From the NCBI RefSeq assembly GCF_000308875.1, contig NZ_BAGL01000013.1:124001-188000 (forward strand): DNA of 64,000 nucleotides, given 5' to 3'. Below the pieces are notes generated by a model. It did not search any database. It had not been told where the DNA came from and was given only the letters and a program-made list of their open reading frames with translations. Position 1 is the first letter of the stretch. Each line of letters begins with the position of its first letter. Source of the DNA: Nocardia transvalensis NBRC 15921. Its GTDB lineage: Bacteria; Actinomycetota; Actinomycetes; Mycobacteriales; Mycobacteriaceae. This document shows, piece by piece, positions 44,877 to 53,736 of this stretch. The translations under genes and the position numbers were made by a program.

Positions 44877-44958
44877 GATCGAGCGGCCTCCCGTGTCGTG
44901 TATCCCCGCTGCGCACGCAGTATATCCGTGGGATACGGACATACCGGGCCGTTCTCGG

Positions 44959-47037
44959 CTACAACGTGACGCGCTGATCCGGGGGCAGGAACAGCTTGTC
45001 GCTCTCCTTCACCTCGAAGGTGTCGTAGAACTCCCGTAGGTTGCGAACCACCTGATTGCAGCGGAATTCGTTGGGGGAGTGGGGATCGGTGAGCAGTTCG
45101 GCGGTGAGTTCCTTGGTCTGCTTGCCGCGCCAGCTGCGCGCCCAGGACAGGAACATGGCACGGAAATCCGGATCCCGCCGGGCCCGCTTCTCGGCGATCC
45201 GGTACGCGGCCAGCGCGATCTGCAGACCGCGCAGGTCCGCGAGGTTCTCGCCCAGGGTGAGTGCGCCGTTCACATGCTGGCCGGGGTCCAGGCCCTCGGG
45301 CACCAGCGCGTCGAACTGGTCCACCAGCTGCTTGGATTTCGCGTCGAAGGCGGCGCGATCCTCCTTCGTCCACCAGTCGCGCAGGTTGCCGTCGGCGTCG
45401 TATTTCGAGCCCTGATCGTCGAATCCGTGCCCGATCTCGTGGCCGATGGTGGAGCCGACCGCGCCGAAATTCACCGCGAGCTGGGCGTCCTTGTCGAAGA
45501 ACGGCGGCTGCAGATAGGCGGCGGGGAAGGTGATCTCGTTGTTGGGCGGGGAGTAGAACGCGTTGACCGTCTGCGGCGTGCTGTTCCACTCCGTTTTGTC
45601 GACGGGCTTGCCGAGGTAGTCGAACATCCGCTTCGCCTCGAAAACGCCGATGGCGCGCAGTGATTCGATCAGTTTGCCGCGGGTGATCTTCAGCCCGGAG
45701 TAGTCGGTCCACTTGTCCGGATAGCCGAGCTTGACCGTCATCTTGTCCAGCTTGGTCAGCGCCGCGTCCCGGGTGGCGGGGGCCATCCAGGCGGAATTGT
45801 GGAAGTCGTCGCGGTAGGCCGTCATCAGATCGGCCACCATCTTCTTCACCTCGTCCTTGGACTCCGGCGGGAAGTATTTGGCCACATACAGTTTGCCGAG
45901 CTGCTCGCCGAGCTGTTCGTCGACCGTGCCGACCCCGTACTTCCAGCGCTCCGGCCGTTCCTTCTGCCCGGCCATGACGGTGCCGAAGAAATGGAAGTTC
46001 GGATCGTTGATCGCCTTGGGCAGGTATTTGGCGAATGCCCGGACCAGGCTGAGCTTCAGGTATTCCCGCCAGATCGCGATATCCACGTCGGCCCAGATCT
46101 GCGCGGCCGCGGTGACGAAGGACGGCTGTCCCACCACCACCTCGCCGAACAATTCCTTCGGCCGGGCGGTATTGCCGGACAGCCACGGATCCCAGTCGAA
46201 ACCCTTACCGAGATCGGTCAATTGGGCCCAGGTCATCCGGTTGTAGGTGGCATTGGCGTCGCGGGTGCGCACCCGGTCCCAATGATTGGACGCGATACGC
46301 GTCTCGAGGTCGAACATGCGCTGCGCCATGCCGGCCGGATCCGGGAATCCGGCGCCGGCGGCGAGCTGTTCCAGCAATGTGCGGTAGGCCGCGCGGATGT
46401 CGGCGTACTCCGGTTTGCGGTAGTACTCCTCGCCGAGCCCGATACCCGACTGGCCGACGGAGGCCACGTAGCTGTCGGTCTTCTTGCGGTCGACGCCGAC
46501 GCCCAGCCCGATCAGCCCGCCGAGCGGCAGGTCGCCCATCACGTGCGCGAGATCGGGTTTCGTGGCGGCGCGGTCGATCTGGTCGAACATGCCCTGTAGC
46601 GGGGTGAGGCCGAGCTGCTCGATCGTGTCCCAGTCGACGCGCGCGTCGTAGAGGTCGCGAATGTGCTGGGCCTCGGTATCCGGTTCGGGGTCCTTGATGC
46701 CGTCGATGATCTCGCGCAGCTGATTCTGGGTGCGCTCGAAGGCCTCGGTGGCCGCGCTGAAACCGGATTTGTCGGGCGGCAGCTGATAGTCGCGCAGCCA
46801 TTTGCCGTTGACGTAGCGGTACAGATCGTCCTGCGGCCGCACCGCCTCGTCGGCGCCGCCCAGGTCGGGGCCGGTCAGCTGCTTGGGCGGCTCGTCGTTC
46901 GAACAACTCGCCAGCGCGGCGGCCGCGGGTACGACGCCCAGGGCGATCAGAAATGCGCGACGCTGCAGGCGCACCGGACCGGACGATGTCACCGAAACCC
47001 CACTCCCCGGCGAGGCCAACCCCGCACCCGTACTCAT
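44959..47037 (-). CDS. M13-family zinc metallopeptidase, Tat lipoprotein (paralogue 1)
   Basis: This 692-aa neprilysin-type peptidase starts at ATG 47037. The N-terminus has a twin-arginine signal (QRRAFLIAL) with lipobox LASC near residue 45, so it should be exported folded and lipid-anchored outside the membrane. The zinc site HEIGH is at residues 533-537; the third ligand lies in GENLADLRG, and the substrate-binding N-A-F-Y lies upstream. The length fits the family. It is in tandem with a paralogue at 47106. The substrate is unknown. Confidence 0.9.
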   Translation of the reverse strand: MSTGAGLASPGSGVSVTSSGPVRLQRRAFLIALGVVPAAAALASCSNDEPPKQLTGPDLGGADEAVRPQDDLYRYVNGKWLRDYQLPPDKSGFSAATEAFERTQNQLREIIDGIKDPEPDTEAQHIRDLYDARVDWDTIEQLGLTPLQGMFDQIDRAATKPDLAHVMGDLPLGGLIGLGVGVDRKKTDSYVASVGQSGIGLGEEYYRKPEYADIRAAYRTLLEQLAAGAGFPDPAGMAQRMFDLETRIASNHWDRVRTRDANATYNRMTWAQLTDLGKGFDWDPWLSGNTARPKELFGEVVVGQPSFVTAAAQIWADVDIAIWREYLKLSLVRAFAKYLPKAINDPNFHFFGTVMAGQKERPERWKYGVGTVDEQLGEQLGKLYVAKYFPPESKDEVKKMVADLMTAYRDDFHNSAWMAPATRDAALTKLDKMTVKLGYPDKWTDYSGLKITRGKLIESLRAIGVFEAKRMFDYLGKPVDKTEWNSTPQTVNAFYSPPNNEITFPAAYLQPPFFDKDAQLAVNFGAVGSTIGHEIGHGFDDQGSKYDADGNLRDWWTKEDRAAFDAKSKQLVDQFDALVPEGLDPGQHVNGALTLGENLADLRGLQIALAAYRIAEKRARRDPDFRAMFLSWARSWRGKQTKELTAELLTDPHSPNEFRCNQVVRNLREFYDTFEVKESDKLFLPPDQRVTL

Positions 47038-47105
47038 GGACCGAACTGCTCCGGATGAGGCTACAGGGGTAGGGGCCGGTCGTCCCGGTCTCCGGTGGTA
47101 GGCCG

Positions 47106-49151
47106 CTAGAGCGACACCCGCTGGTCCGGCGGCAGGAACAGCTTGTCGCCCTCCCGCACGCCGTAGGTGGCGTAGAACTCGGGCAGGTTGCGGACCACCT
47201 GGTTGCACCGGAATTCCGACGGCGAGTGCGGATCGCTCGCGATCTGGGTCTCGGTGGCCTGCGCGGTCTGCTTGTTACGCCAGGTGCGGCCCCACGACTC
47301 GAAGACCGGGTGGTAGTCGGGATCGCCTGTGCCGTCTCGTTTTTCGGCGATGCGGTAGGCCGCCAGGGAGATCATCAGGCCGCGCAGATCGGCCAGGTTC
47401 TCGCCGACGGTCAGCTCGCCGTCGACATGCCGATCCGGCGCCAGGCCCTCGGGCACCAGCGCGTTGTACTGCGCGATCAGCTGTTTGGTCCGGGCCTCGA
47501 ACGCGGCCTTGTCCGCCGGCGTCCACCAGTCCTTCAGGTTGCCGTCGCCGTCGTACTTGGAGCCCTGGTCGTCGAATCCGTGCCCGATCTCGTGGCCGAT
47601 CACCGCGCCGCCCGCGCCGAAGTTCACCGCCGGCTGCGCGTCCTTGTCGAAGAACGGCGGCTGCAGAAACGCTGCGGGAAAGACGATCTCGTTGCCGCTG
47701 GCGTTGTAGTAGGCGTTGACCGTCTGCGGCGGCATCATCCATTCGGACTTGTCGACCGGCTTGCCGAGCTTGTCGAACATCCGCTTCGCCTCGAAAACGG
47801 TGACGGCGCGCAAAGATTCGACCAGCTTGCCGCGCGTGATCGTCAGGCTGGAGTAGTCGGTCCACTTGTCCGGGTAGCCGATCTTGGTGTTGATCTTGTC
47901 CAGCTTGGCGAGGGCGGACTCCCGGGTGGGCGGCGACATCCAGTTGTTGTCGTGGAAGTTCTCGCGGTAGGCGGCCATCAGGTCGGACACCATCTGGTCG
48001 GCCCGGTCCTTCGCCTCGGGCGGGAAGTGCTTGTCCACGTACGTCTTTCCGAGCTGCTCGCCGACGTTCGCGTTGACGAGGGCGACGGCCGACTTCCACC
48101 GCTCGGGCCGGTTCTGCAGGCCCTGCATCACCTTGCCGTTGAAGTCGAAGTTGGCGTCGTCGATATCCCTCTTCAGATACGGTGCGTACTCGCGGACCAG
48201 GCTCAGCTTCAGATAATCGCGCCAGGAGCCGAGATCGACCTCGTCCCAGAGCTTTCCGGCCTCGGTCACGAACGACGGCTCGGCGACGACCAGATTCGCG
48301 AACAGTTCCTTCGGCCTGTCGGTGGTGCCGGCCAGCCACGCGTCCCAGGCGAAACCCGGTGCGAGAGCGACCAATTCCGGCCAGGTGCGGGGGTTGTAGG
48401 TGGCCGACGCGTCCCGGGAGCGCACGTTGTCCCAGAATCCGGCGGCGATGCGGGTCTCCAGATCGACCACGCGCTGCGCGTACGCCGCGGGCTCCGGGAA
48501 ACCCGCGCCGGCGGCGATGCGTTCCATGAAGGTGCGGTAGGCGGCGAACTTCTGCGCGTATTCGGGCTTGCGGTAGTACTGCTCGCCGAGTCCGAGGCCC
48601 GCCTGGGAGACCGTGGCCACCGTGGCGTTCGAATCCTTCGGGTCGGCGCTCACACTCAGCCCGATCAGGCCGACGCCGGGCAGCCCGCCCATCACCTTCG
48701 CCAGGGCGGTCTTGTCGGCGGCGCCGTCGATCTGCGCGAACAGATCCTGCAGCGGGGTCATGCCCAGTTTGTCGATCTCGTCGGTATTCATCCGGGCGTC
48801 GTAGAGGTCGCGGACCTGCTGTTCCGCCGAGCCCTGCGCCGGGTCCCGAATACCCTCGATGATCTCGCGCAGCTGGCCCTCGACCCGGTCGTTCACCTCG
48901 TCGAAGCTGCCGAAGGAGACCTTGTCCGGCGGCATCTGATAGTCCCGCAGCCACGTGCCGTTGATCGACCGGAAGAGATCGTCCTGGGGGCGGATCGCCG
49001 GATCCGATCCCGACAGATCCGGTCCGGTCAGCGGCTTGGCCGCCGCCGAATGGGAATTGCAGGCGGCGAGCGCCGCGGCCGCGGGAACGAGCCCGAGGGC
49101 GGCCAGGAAGGTACGGCGGGCGAGGGCGGTCGGACGCTCGGGCGCGGTCAC
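47106..49151 (-). CDS. M13-family zinc metallopeptidase, Tat lipoprotein (paralogue 2)
   Basis: This 681-aa protein starts at GTG 49151 behind GAGGAG. It has Tat motif ARRTFLAALG and lipobox LAAC. The catalytic HEIGH is at about residues 520-524, with NAYYN upstream and GENLADLRG downstream. It shares the LTGPDLSG / RPQDDLFR start and most motifs with the downstream gene, so the two are tandem duplicates separated by about 70 bp. An extracytoplasmic peptidase role is expected. No regulatory site was recognised. Confidence 0.9.
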   Translation of the reverse strand: MTAPERPTALARRTFLAALGLVPAAAALAACNSHSAAAKPLTGPDLSGSDPAIRPQDDLFRSINGTWLRDYQMPPDKVSFGSFDEVNDRVEGQLREIIEGIRDPAQGSAEQQVRDLYDARMNTDEIDKLGMTPLQDLFAQIDGAADKTALAKVMGGLPGVGLIGLSVSADPKDSNATVATVSQAGLGLGEQYYRKPEYAQKFAAYRTFMERIAAGAGFPEPAAYAQRVVDLETRIAAGFWDNVRSRDASATYNPRTWPELVALAPGFAWDAWLAGTTDRPKELFANLVVAEPSFVTEAGKLWDEVDLGSWRDYLKLSLVREYAPYLKRDIDDANFDFNGKVMQGLQNRPERWKSAVALVNANVGEQLGKTYVDKHFPPEAKDRADQMVSDLMAAYRENFHDNNWMSPPTRESALAKLDKINTKIGYPDKWTDYSSLTITRGKLVESLRAVTVFEAKRMFDKLGKPVDKSEWMMPPQTVNAYYNASGNEIVFPAAFLQPPFFDKDAQPAVNFGAGGAVIGHEIGHGFDDQGSKYDGDGNLKDWWTPADKAAFEARTKQLIAQYNALVPEGLAPDRHVDGELTVGENLADLRGLMISLAAYRIAEKRDGTGDPDYHPVFESWGRTWRNKQTAQATETQIASDPHSPSEFRCNQVVRNLPEFYATYGVREGDKLFLPPDQRVSL

Positions 49152-49247
49152 TCGGTCTCCTCTGTCACGTGCAGGTGCTCGGACGGCATAGCTCGCGCCG
49201 ACGCTAGTGCAGGCGACTGAGGATCACCTGAATCCACGCCATGTTGT

Positions 49248-49409
49248 ATGCCCACCCCCGGCTTCTCCGGCATGCCCACCCCCGCTTCCCCGGCATGCCC
49301 ACCCCCGCTTCCCCGGCATGCCCACCCCCGCTTCCCCGGCATGCCCACCCTCACTTTCCCGGCATGCCCACCCTCACTTTCCCGGCATGCCCACCCTCAC
49401 TTTCCCGGC
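49248..49409 (+). repeat. Tandem 23-bp minisatellite upstream of rplN
   Basis: Seven back-to-back units of 23-24 bp are present: one ATGCCCACCCCCGGCTTCTC-type unit, three ATGCCCACCCCCGCTTCCCC-type units and three ATGCCCACCCTCACTTTCCC-type units, each ending CGGC. They run directly into the family A element at 49403-49425, whose CCGGCATGC half they share. Arrays like this are prone to copy-number change. There are no spacers, so this is not CRISPR. Confidence 0.9.
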
Positions 49410-49425
49410 ATGCTCTTGGCCGGGA
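49403..49425 (+). repeat. Family A dyad element abutting the rplN promoter
   Basis: Arms TCCCGGC (49403-49409) and GCCGGGA (49419-49425) flank ATGCTCTTG. Both arms carry a paired change relative to TTCCGGC/GCCGGAA copies. It ends one base before the predicted -35 of the rplN promoter. Confidence 0.8.
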
Positions 49426-49426
49426 T

Positions 49427-49455
49427 TTGGGCACGACCTGGGGCTTCGTTACACT
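49427..49455 (+). promoter_or_regulatory. Promoter of the rplN-rplX-rplE-rpsZ unit
   Basis: A -35 TTGGGC (49427-49432) and a -10 TACACT (49450-49455) are spaced 17 bp, followed by GG and GTTGCC. The same layout recurs before rpsH at 54995-55023. The 5' leader to the rplN GTG is about 160 nt, and I see no other gene in it. Confidence 0.78.
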
Positions 49456-49623
49456 GGTCGGGTTGCCCGCGGGACAAGTGTGCCCGCACTCCGGCCGTGA
49501 ACCCACAGTGGTCGATCGTCAGATCAGGAAAACCGCTGGCAGGCGCGCGTGCGGAGGGCAACTGGCCATGCTCGTCGGGTCGGTATCCGGCGCGCATATC
49601 GTCCAGGTCTAGGAGGAGCTGAA

Positions 49624-49992
49624 GTGATTCAGCAGGAGTCGCGACTGCGCGTCGCCGACAACACGGGTGCGAAGGAAATCCTGTGCATCCGCGTGCTCGG
49701 CGGGTCGTCGCGTCGCTATGCCGGTATCGGCGACGTGATCGTCGCCACCGTGAAGGATGCCATCCCCGGCGGCAACGTCAAGAAGGGCGATGTCGTCAAG
49801 GCTGTCGTCGTGCGCACCACCAAGGAGCGCCGTCGTCCGGATGGTTCGTACATCCGTTTCGACGAGAACGCCGCTGTGCTGATCAAGGCGGACAACGATC
49901 CGCGCGGCACCCGCATCTTCGGCCCCGTGGGCCGCGAGCTGCGCGACAAGCGGTTCATGAAGATCGTTTCGCTGGCCCCGGAGGTGCTCTGA
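49624..49992 (+). CDS. rplN: 50S ribosomal protein uL14
   Basis: This 122-aa protein starts at GTG 49624, a few bases after AGGAGGAGC. It has the full uL14 pattern ([54 protein letters not shown]). It is the first gene of the proximal spc half-operon. Its own promoter lies upstream, so it is not read simply as part of an S10-spc run. Confidence 0.98.
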   Translation: MIQQESRLRVADNTGAKEILCIRVLGGSSRRYAGIGDVIVATVKDAIPGGNVKKGDVVKAVVVRTTKERRRPDGSYIRFDENAAVLIKADNDPRGTRIFGPVGRELRDKRFMKIVSLAPEVL

Positions 49993-49993
49993 C

Positions 49994-50308
49994 ATGAAGG
50001 TGCACAAGGGCGACACCGTGCTCGTCGTCTCGGGTAAGGACAAGGGCGCCAAGGGCAAGGTCATCCAGGCCTACCCGCAGACGGACAAGGTCCTGGTCGA
50101 AGGCGTGAACCGGATCAAGAAGCATGTCGCGAACTCCGCGAACCAGCGCGGCGCCAGCTCGGGCGGCATCGTGACCCAGGAGGCGCCCATCCACGTCTCG
50201 AACGTGATGGTTGTCGACTCCGACGGCAAGCCGACCCGCGTTGGTTACCGCACCGACGAGAACGGCAAGCGGGTGCGTATCTCCCGTCGCAACGGGAAGG
50301 ACATCTGA
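49994..50308 (+). CDS. rplX: 50S ribosomal protein uL24
   Basis: This 104-aa protein is complete, with the KOW motif [19 protein letters not shown] near the N-terminus and the conserved [11 protein letters not shown]. It starts at ATG 49994, one base after the rplN stop, and shares one base with the rplE start (TGATG), so the three genes are translationally coupled. Confidence 0.98.
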   Translation: MKVHKGDTVLVVSGKDKGAKGKVIQAYPQTDKVLVEGVNRIKKHVANSANQRGASSGGIVTQEAPIHVSNVMVVDSDGKPTRVGYRTDENGKRVRISRRNGKDI

Positions 50309-50871
50309 TGACCACCACCGAGAAGATCCAGCCTCGGCTGAAGCTGCGCTACCGCGCGGAAATCAAGGACGCGCTGAACAGCGAGTTCAACTACGCCAAC
50401 GTGATGCAGATCCCGGGCGTGGTGAAGGTCGTCGTGAACATGGGTGTCGGTGACGCCGCCCGCGACGCCAAGCTGATCAACGGCGCGGTCGCCGACCTGG
50501 CCCTGATCACCGGCCAGAAGCCGGAGATCCGCAAGGCCCGCAAGTCGATCGCGCAGTTCAAGCTGCGTGAGGGCATGCCGATCGGCGCGCGCGTCACGCT
50601 GCGCGGCGACCGGATGTGGGAGTTCCTGGACCGCCTGGTCTCCATCGCACTGCCCCGTATCCGCGACTTCCGCGGCCTGTCGCCGAAGCAGTTCGACGGC
50701 AACGGCAACTACACGTTCGGCCTGAGCGAGCAGTCGATGTTCCACGAGATCGATGTGGACAAGATCGACCGCCCGCGCGGTATGGACATCACGGTCGTCA
50801 CCACGGCCGTCAACGACGAGGAGGGTCGCGCCCTGCTCAAGCACCTCGGCTTCCCGTTCAAGGAGAACTGA
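50308..50871 (+). CDS. rplE: 50S ribosomal protein uL5
   Basis: This 187-aa protein has the standard uL5 features: [13 protein letters not shown], the LITGQKP basic turn, [20 protein letters not shown] and the late FPF ending. It binds 5S rRNA in the large subunit. Its start overlaps the rplX stop, and the rpsZ start follows after four bases. Confidence 0.98.
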   Translation: MTTTEKIQPRLKLRYRAEIKDALNSEFNYANVMQIPGVVKVVVNMGVGDAARDAKLINGAVADLALITGQKPEIRKARKSIAQFKLREGMPIGARVTLRGDRMWEFLDRLVSIALPRIRDFRGLSPKQFDGNGNYTFGLSEQSMFHEIDVDKIDRPRGMDITVVTTAVNDEEGRALLKHLGFPFKEN

Positions 50872-50875
50872 GCAC

Positions 50876-51061
50876 ATGGCTAAGAAAGCTCTGATCAACA
50901 AGGCCAACGCGAAGCCGAAGTTCGCAGTTCGCGCCTACACCCGCTGCCAGCGCTGCGGCCGCCCCCACGCGGTCTACCGCAAGTTCGGCCTCTGCCGCGT
51001 CTGCCTGCGCGAGATGGCCCACCGCGGTGAACTCCCGGGCGTCCACAAGTCCAGCTGGTAA
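50876..51061 (+). CDS. rpsZ: 30S ribosomal protein uS14, zinc-binding type (rpsZ/rpsN1)
   Basis: This 61-aa protein is the short zinc-type S14: four Cys in CQRCGRPH and [17 protein letters not shown] form the zinc knuckle, and it ends KSSW. In most actinobacteria rpsH follows at once. Here a terminator and about 4.1 kb of unrelated genes intervene. Confidence 0.97.
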   Translation: MAKKALINKANAKPKFAVRAYTRCQRCGRPHAVYRKFGLCRVCLREMAHRGELPGVHKSSW

Positions 51062-51075
51062 GTAGTTGAACGCCG

Positions 51076-51108
51076 ATGCGGTGGTCCGTCGACGACGGAC
51101 CACCGCAT
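51076..51108 (+). terminator. Strong terminator ending the proximal spc half-operon
   Basis: Perfect 15-bp arms ATGCGGTGGTCCGTC (51076-51090) and GACGGACCACCGCAT (51094-51108) around a 3-nt loop lie 15 bases after rpsZ. There is only a weak T-rich tail. It also lies at the 3' end of the convergent vapC gene and could serve both directions. Confidence 0.85.
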
Positions 51109-51133
51109 TCGCATATCTCGGGTCGGGCGGACG

Positions 51134-51562
51134 CTAGACCGCGACCAGGGTCAACAGCCGGTCGAGCCCTTTGAAGTCGTCCGCGTTGCGGGTGAACAGC
51201 GGCAGGTCGTTCGCCGAAGCGATGGCGGCGATCATCAAATCCATCTTGCGAGGCTTGGGGCTGCGCCCGGACGCCACCACCAGTTTCGCCATGGACGTGA
51301 ATCTTCTTGCCGCCGTTGCGGAGAACGGCAGGGCATCGAAGCTGTGCTCTATTTCCAGCAGGCGCTCGGTGCGTAACGCGAGGGTCTGGGGGTTGTCGGC
51401 GAGGGCGATGCCCAAGCCCAGCTCGGCCAGCGTGATCGTGCTGATCCTGGCCTGGACGGGCAGTTGGGCGTCGGCGATGGTGGTGATGTCGATGAGGACA
51501 CAAGTGTCCAGCAGCCCCACCGGATGCCGTTCGTTGGACTCCGAGTAGCTGGGCTCAGTCAT
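51134..51562 (-). CDS. VapC-like PIN-domain toxin
   Basis: This 142-aa protein starts at ATG 51562. PIN-domain acidic residues are visible in GLLDTCVLIDI near the N-terminus, in TLAELGLGI, and in the late DLMIAAIASANDLPLFTRNADDF. VapC proteins are usually Mg-dependent ribonucleases blocked by a cognate antitoxin. It overlaps the upstream antitoxin gene by 8 bp (ATGACTGA). The module sits in the island that separates rpsZ from rpsH. Its RNA target is unknown. Confidence 0.9.
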   Translation of the reverse strand: MTEPSYSESNERHPVGLLDTCVLIDITTIADAQLPVQARISTITLAELGLGIALADNPQTLALRTERLLEIEHSFDALPFSATAARRFTSMAKLVVASGRSPKPRKMDLMIAAIASANDLPLFTRNADDFKGLDRLLTLVAV

Positions 51563-51809
51563 CCAGGCGGTCCTCGCCGAACGCGACGTCGATCTCAGCG
51601 CGTTCGTCGGCGCTATTGGTATCCCCCGCGAACCGCGCAAGCCGATTCTTGATCTCCGCGACCGTCACGTCCCGCCTCGGGCCGACGGGCCGCAGTTCCC
51701 CGACCGGACGCCCGTTGCGAGTAATGACGAAGTCCTCGCCGGCCTCCAGCGCATCCATCACCCCGGCACTGCCGTTGCGTAGCTCTGCCTGCGTGATCGT
51801 CTTCGTCAT
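51555..51809 (-). CDS. Phd/YefM-type antitoxin of the VapC module
   Basis: This 84-aa protein has the prevent-host-death pattern: TKTITQAELRNGSAGVMDALEAGEDFVITRNGRPVGELRPV for DNA binding and dimerization. An acidic C-terminal tail should block the toxin (ADERAEIDVAFGEDRLDD). It is first in the operon and overlaps the toxin gene by 8 bp. It probably autoregulates with VapC, but no operator was identified with confidence. Confidence 0.9.
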   Translation of the reverse strand: MTKTITQAELRNGSAGVMDALEAGEDFVITRNGRPVGELRPVGPRRDVTVAEIKNRLARFAGDTNSADERAEIDVAFGEDRLDD

Positions 51810-51872
51810 ACGCTCATGATAGCGACCGATGCTATCTGATGCTATGCGCTAGCGTCACTGCTTCACAGGCAG

Positions 51873-52256
51873 GGGAGCATCGGCGTCATCGACGCCTTCC
51901 CCTCCATCGATCTCGACAAAGCCATCACCAACCTGGCCGCCATCATCGCGATGAAGGTGGTACTCGACGACCCCGATTCGGACGACATCAACAACCACCA
52001 AACCGGCGGGTTGTTCAAGACCAACTCCGAGACTTCGAATGTCAGAAGAATTGCTCAGGAATACGGGACGACCCCGAAAGCTGTCAAAGATGCCATCCAC
52101 AAGATCAAAGCGCAGGGAGCGTGGCGTGGAAATGGCGGCAACCGAAATCCTGACGTGGTAGTAGATTTGGAAACCGGGGAGGTCCATGTCCAGCTCCCGG
52201 ACGGCAGCGCTTCGGAGGACAGCCTTGGTAACATACTTGACGAACTCGAGGATTGA
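51873..52256 (+). pseudogene. Orphan C-terminal fragment of a polymorphic toxin
   Basis: The frame is coding-like from 51873 (SIGVIDAFPSIDLDKAITNL...) without a good start, and an ATG occurs only at 51951. The end reads YGTTPKAVKDAIHKIKAQG..NPDVVVDLETGEVHVQLPDG..DSLGNILDELED, a pattern I associate with toxin tips at the ends of large secreted proteins. No trafficking domain is present, so this is probably a displaced tip. The immunity-like gene follows after six bases. GC is lower than in the flanks. It may be inactive or a reservoir for recombination; expression is not evident. Confidence 0.55.
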
Positions 52257-52262
52257 GAGGCC

Positions 52263-52775
52263 ATGTCTAGAGAAATCGTAGAATACGATGATCGATGGGT
52301 TGTCAAACCTTTGAGAGGGCAAGTCGCTGAACATTTCATGTGGCAGGTCGACGCTGTTGAGATGTATTTCAGCTCCGGATTTCGTCTTGTCGTCGGATGT
52401 GGTGCCGAACTGTCGCTGCGGAATATATCATCGGATGCACCAGAGCGTCACCCCGTAACATACTGGCCTCAGTCCGAGGTCGAAGAAATTCTATCGAGCG
52501 AAGTGCTGTCCCCTGTGTTCTTCAAGACCGGTAGTATGCGGGTGGCATTTCGGAATGGCTGGATTTTACTGGTTGCGGATGGGGCTCCGGATGTAGATGT
52601 CTCGATGTATTCGGACCGTGGGTTGTTGTGGACGCGATCCGGACTGATCGAACAGCCTGAATATCCAGTAATTATGATCGACCCTTGGACGGGAAACCAA
52701 ATATCCGGACCACCGTGGCCACCCAAGCCGGATGACCTCGACATCAATTATGATTCGGATGATATAAACCAATAG
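52263..52775 (+). CDS. Putative immunity protein (DUF6188-like)
   Basis: This 170-aa protein starts at ATG 52263, six bases after the toxin-tip fragment. It is beta-rich with an early DDRWVVKPLRG, an FSSGFRLVVGCGAELSL strand pair and a late MRVAFRNGWILLVADGAP strand pair. This resembles the DUF6188 family found beside toxins. Its GC is much lower than the ribosomal genes, which supports recent transfer. The immunity role follows from position behind the toxin tip; the family is a memory-based guess. Confidence 0.6.
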   Translation: MSREIVEYDDRWVVKPLRGQVAEHFMWQVDAVEMYFSSGFRLVVGCGAELSLRNISSDAPERHPVTYWPQSEVEEILSSEVLSPVFFKTGSMRVAFRNGWILLVADGAPDVDVSMYSDRGLLWTRSGLIEQPEYPVIMIDPWTGNQISGPPWPPKPDDLDINYDSDDINQ

Positions 52776-53128
52776 ATGCCGCTGTGGTTCTGTGCTGGTC
52801 CGCATCATTCCCACCGCGCTTCGACGCTGAGCCGAAAGTTCTCGGCGAGTTGCGTGAAAGGTTCCGGGTCTCTCCCGCAGTGGCTGGACTTCACATCGGC
52901 GATTTCGGTCGCGCGCCTGCGGATGCGGAGGCTTGCCGGGTGCTGCTGTGTGCTGCGGCTGCTCGGCCTCGTGGCCTAGAGCCGTCGAGCCGGATGTGCG
53001 GCGCTACTTCGGTGCTGGTGTCGTAGTTCGTTGGCTTTCAATCGTCAGATTTCGGGCCTTCGGTGTCGAGTTGTGGGGTGGTCGGTCGTCCTCGGTGTGA
53101 CAACGATCCTCGATCGAAGGAGACGGTG
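52776..53128. other. 353-bp gap without a supported gene
   Basis: Only short frames without recognisable products are present. One 80-codon frame (52784-53026) might be a gene remnant. An AAGGAG ribosome-binding site for the next gene lies at the right end. Confidence 0.4.
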
Positions 53129-53707
53129 ATGGACGACACTCTCGAAGCCTATGGGCGGGCGCTGGACGAGCTGGAGTTGGTGTTGGCGAAAGTTGATGCG
53201 GGTCAGTGGGATTCGGCTTCGGCGTGTGCGGAGTGGACGGTGCGTGATGTTGCCGGGCATGTGACGTGGGGGCAATGTCAGATGCGTGCTTGGGCTAGCG
53301 GCGAGGATTTCACGGATCGGACCGGGGCGCCTGGGGCGTCGCATCCTGCGGCGCTGACCGGCGGCGACCCCGTGCGGGCCTTTCGGGACGCCCGCGCCGC
53401 CTGCGACTCGACATTGACCGACTCCGGCCTGGCTCGGATCGTGGCTCTGCCGGGCCTGGGCGAGATCCCCGTCGCGGCGATCCTGCCGTTACTGCTCACC
53501 GATTCGATCACCCACGCCTGGGATATCGCGCATCCGCTCGGGATCGAGATCCAGTTGCCACCAGATCTCGTCACCCGCGCCTTCGACTGGTCCCGCGCCA
53601 ATGTGGTTCGCGCTCCCGGATTCTTCGGCCCTGAACTCAGCCCGCCCACCGAGTCGGACCAGCAGCACCGCCTGATGGCCTACCTCGGTCGTGACGTGGG
53701 CAACTGA
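53129..53707 (+). CDS. TIGR03086-like / DinB-fold (mycothiol-dependent enzyme-like) protein
   Basis: This 192-aa protein starts at ATG 53129 behind AAGGAG. It has the maleylpyruvate-isomerase-N/DinB four-helix pattern: LELVLAKVDAGQWDSASACAEWTVRDVAGHVTW with the metal-binding His, and later DSITHAWDIAHPLG with a second His. Many actinobacterial members are TIGR03086 proteins of unknown substrate, and some DinB-fold relatives use mycothiol. GC is like the core genome. Confidence 0.8.
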   Translation: MDDTLEAYGRALDELELVLAKVDAGQWDSASACAEWTVRDVAGHVTWGQCQMRAWASGEDFTDRTGAPGASHPAALTGGDPVRAFRDARAACDSTLTDSGLARIVALPGLGEIPVAAILPLLLTDSITHAWDIAHPLGIEIQLPPDLVTRAFDWSRANVVRAPGFFGPELSPPTESDQQHRLMAYLGRDVGN

Positions 53708-53736
53708 CCTCCGGGCGCCGTGGCAAACTCGCCGTC

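Noticed and set aside
47226..49220. 664-codon plus-strand frame opposite the second M13 peptidase
   Set aside because: Antisense shadow. The minus strand encodes a complete peptidase with Tat signal, HEIGH and GENLADLRG.
49248..49409. CRISPR array
   Set aside because: The 23-bp units are directly adjacent without spacers, and no cas genes are visible.
52784..53026. 80-codon plus-strand ORF between the immunity-like gene and the DinB-fold gene
   Set aside because: No recognisable product or ribosome-binding site. It may be a remnant but cannot be supported.
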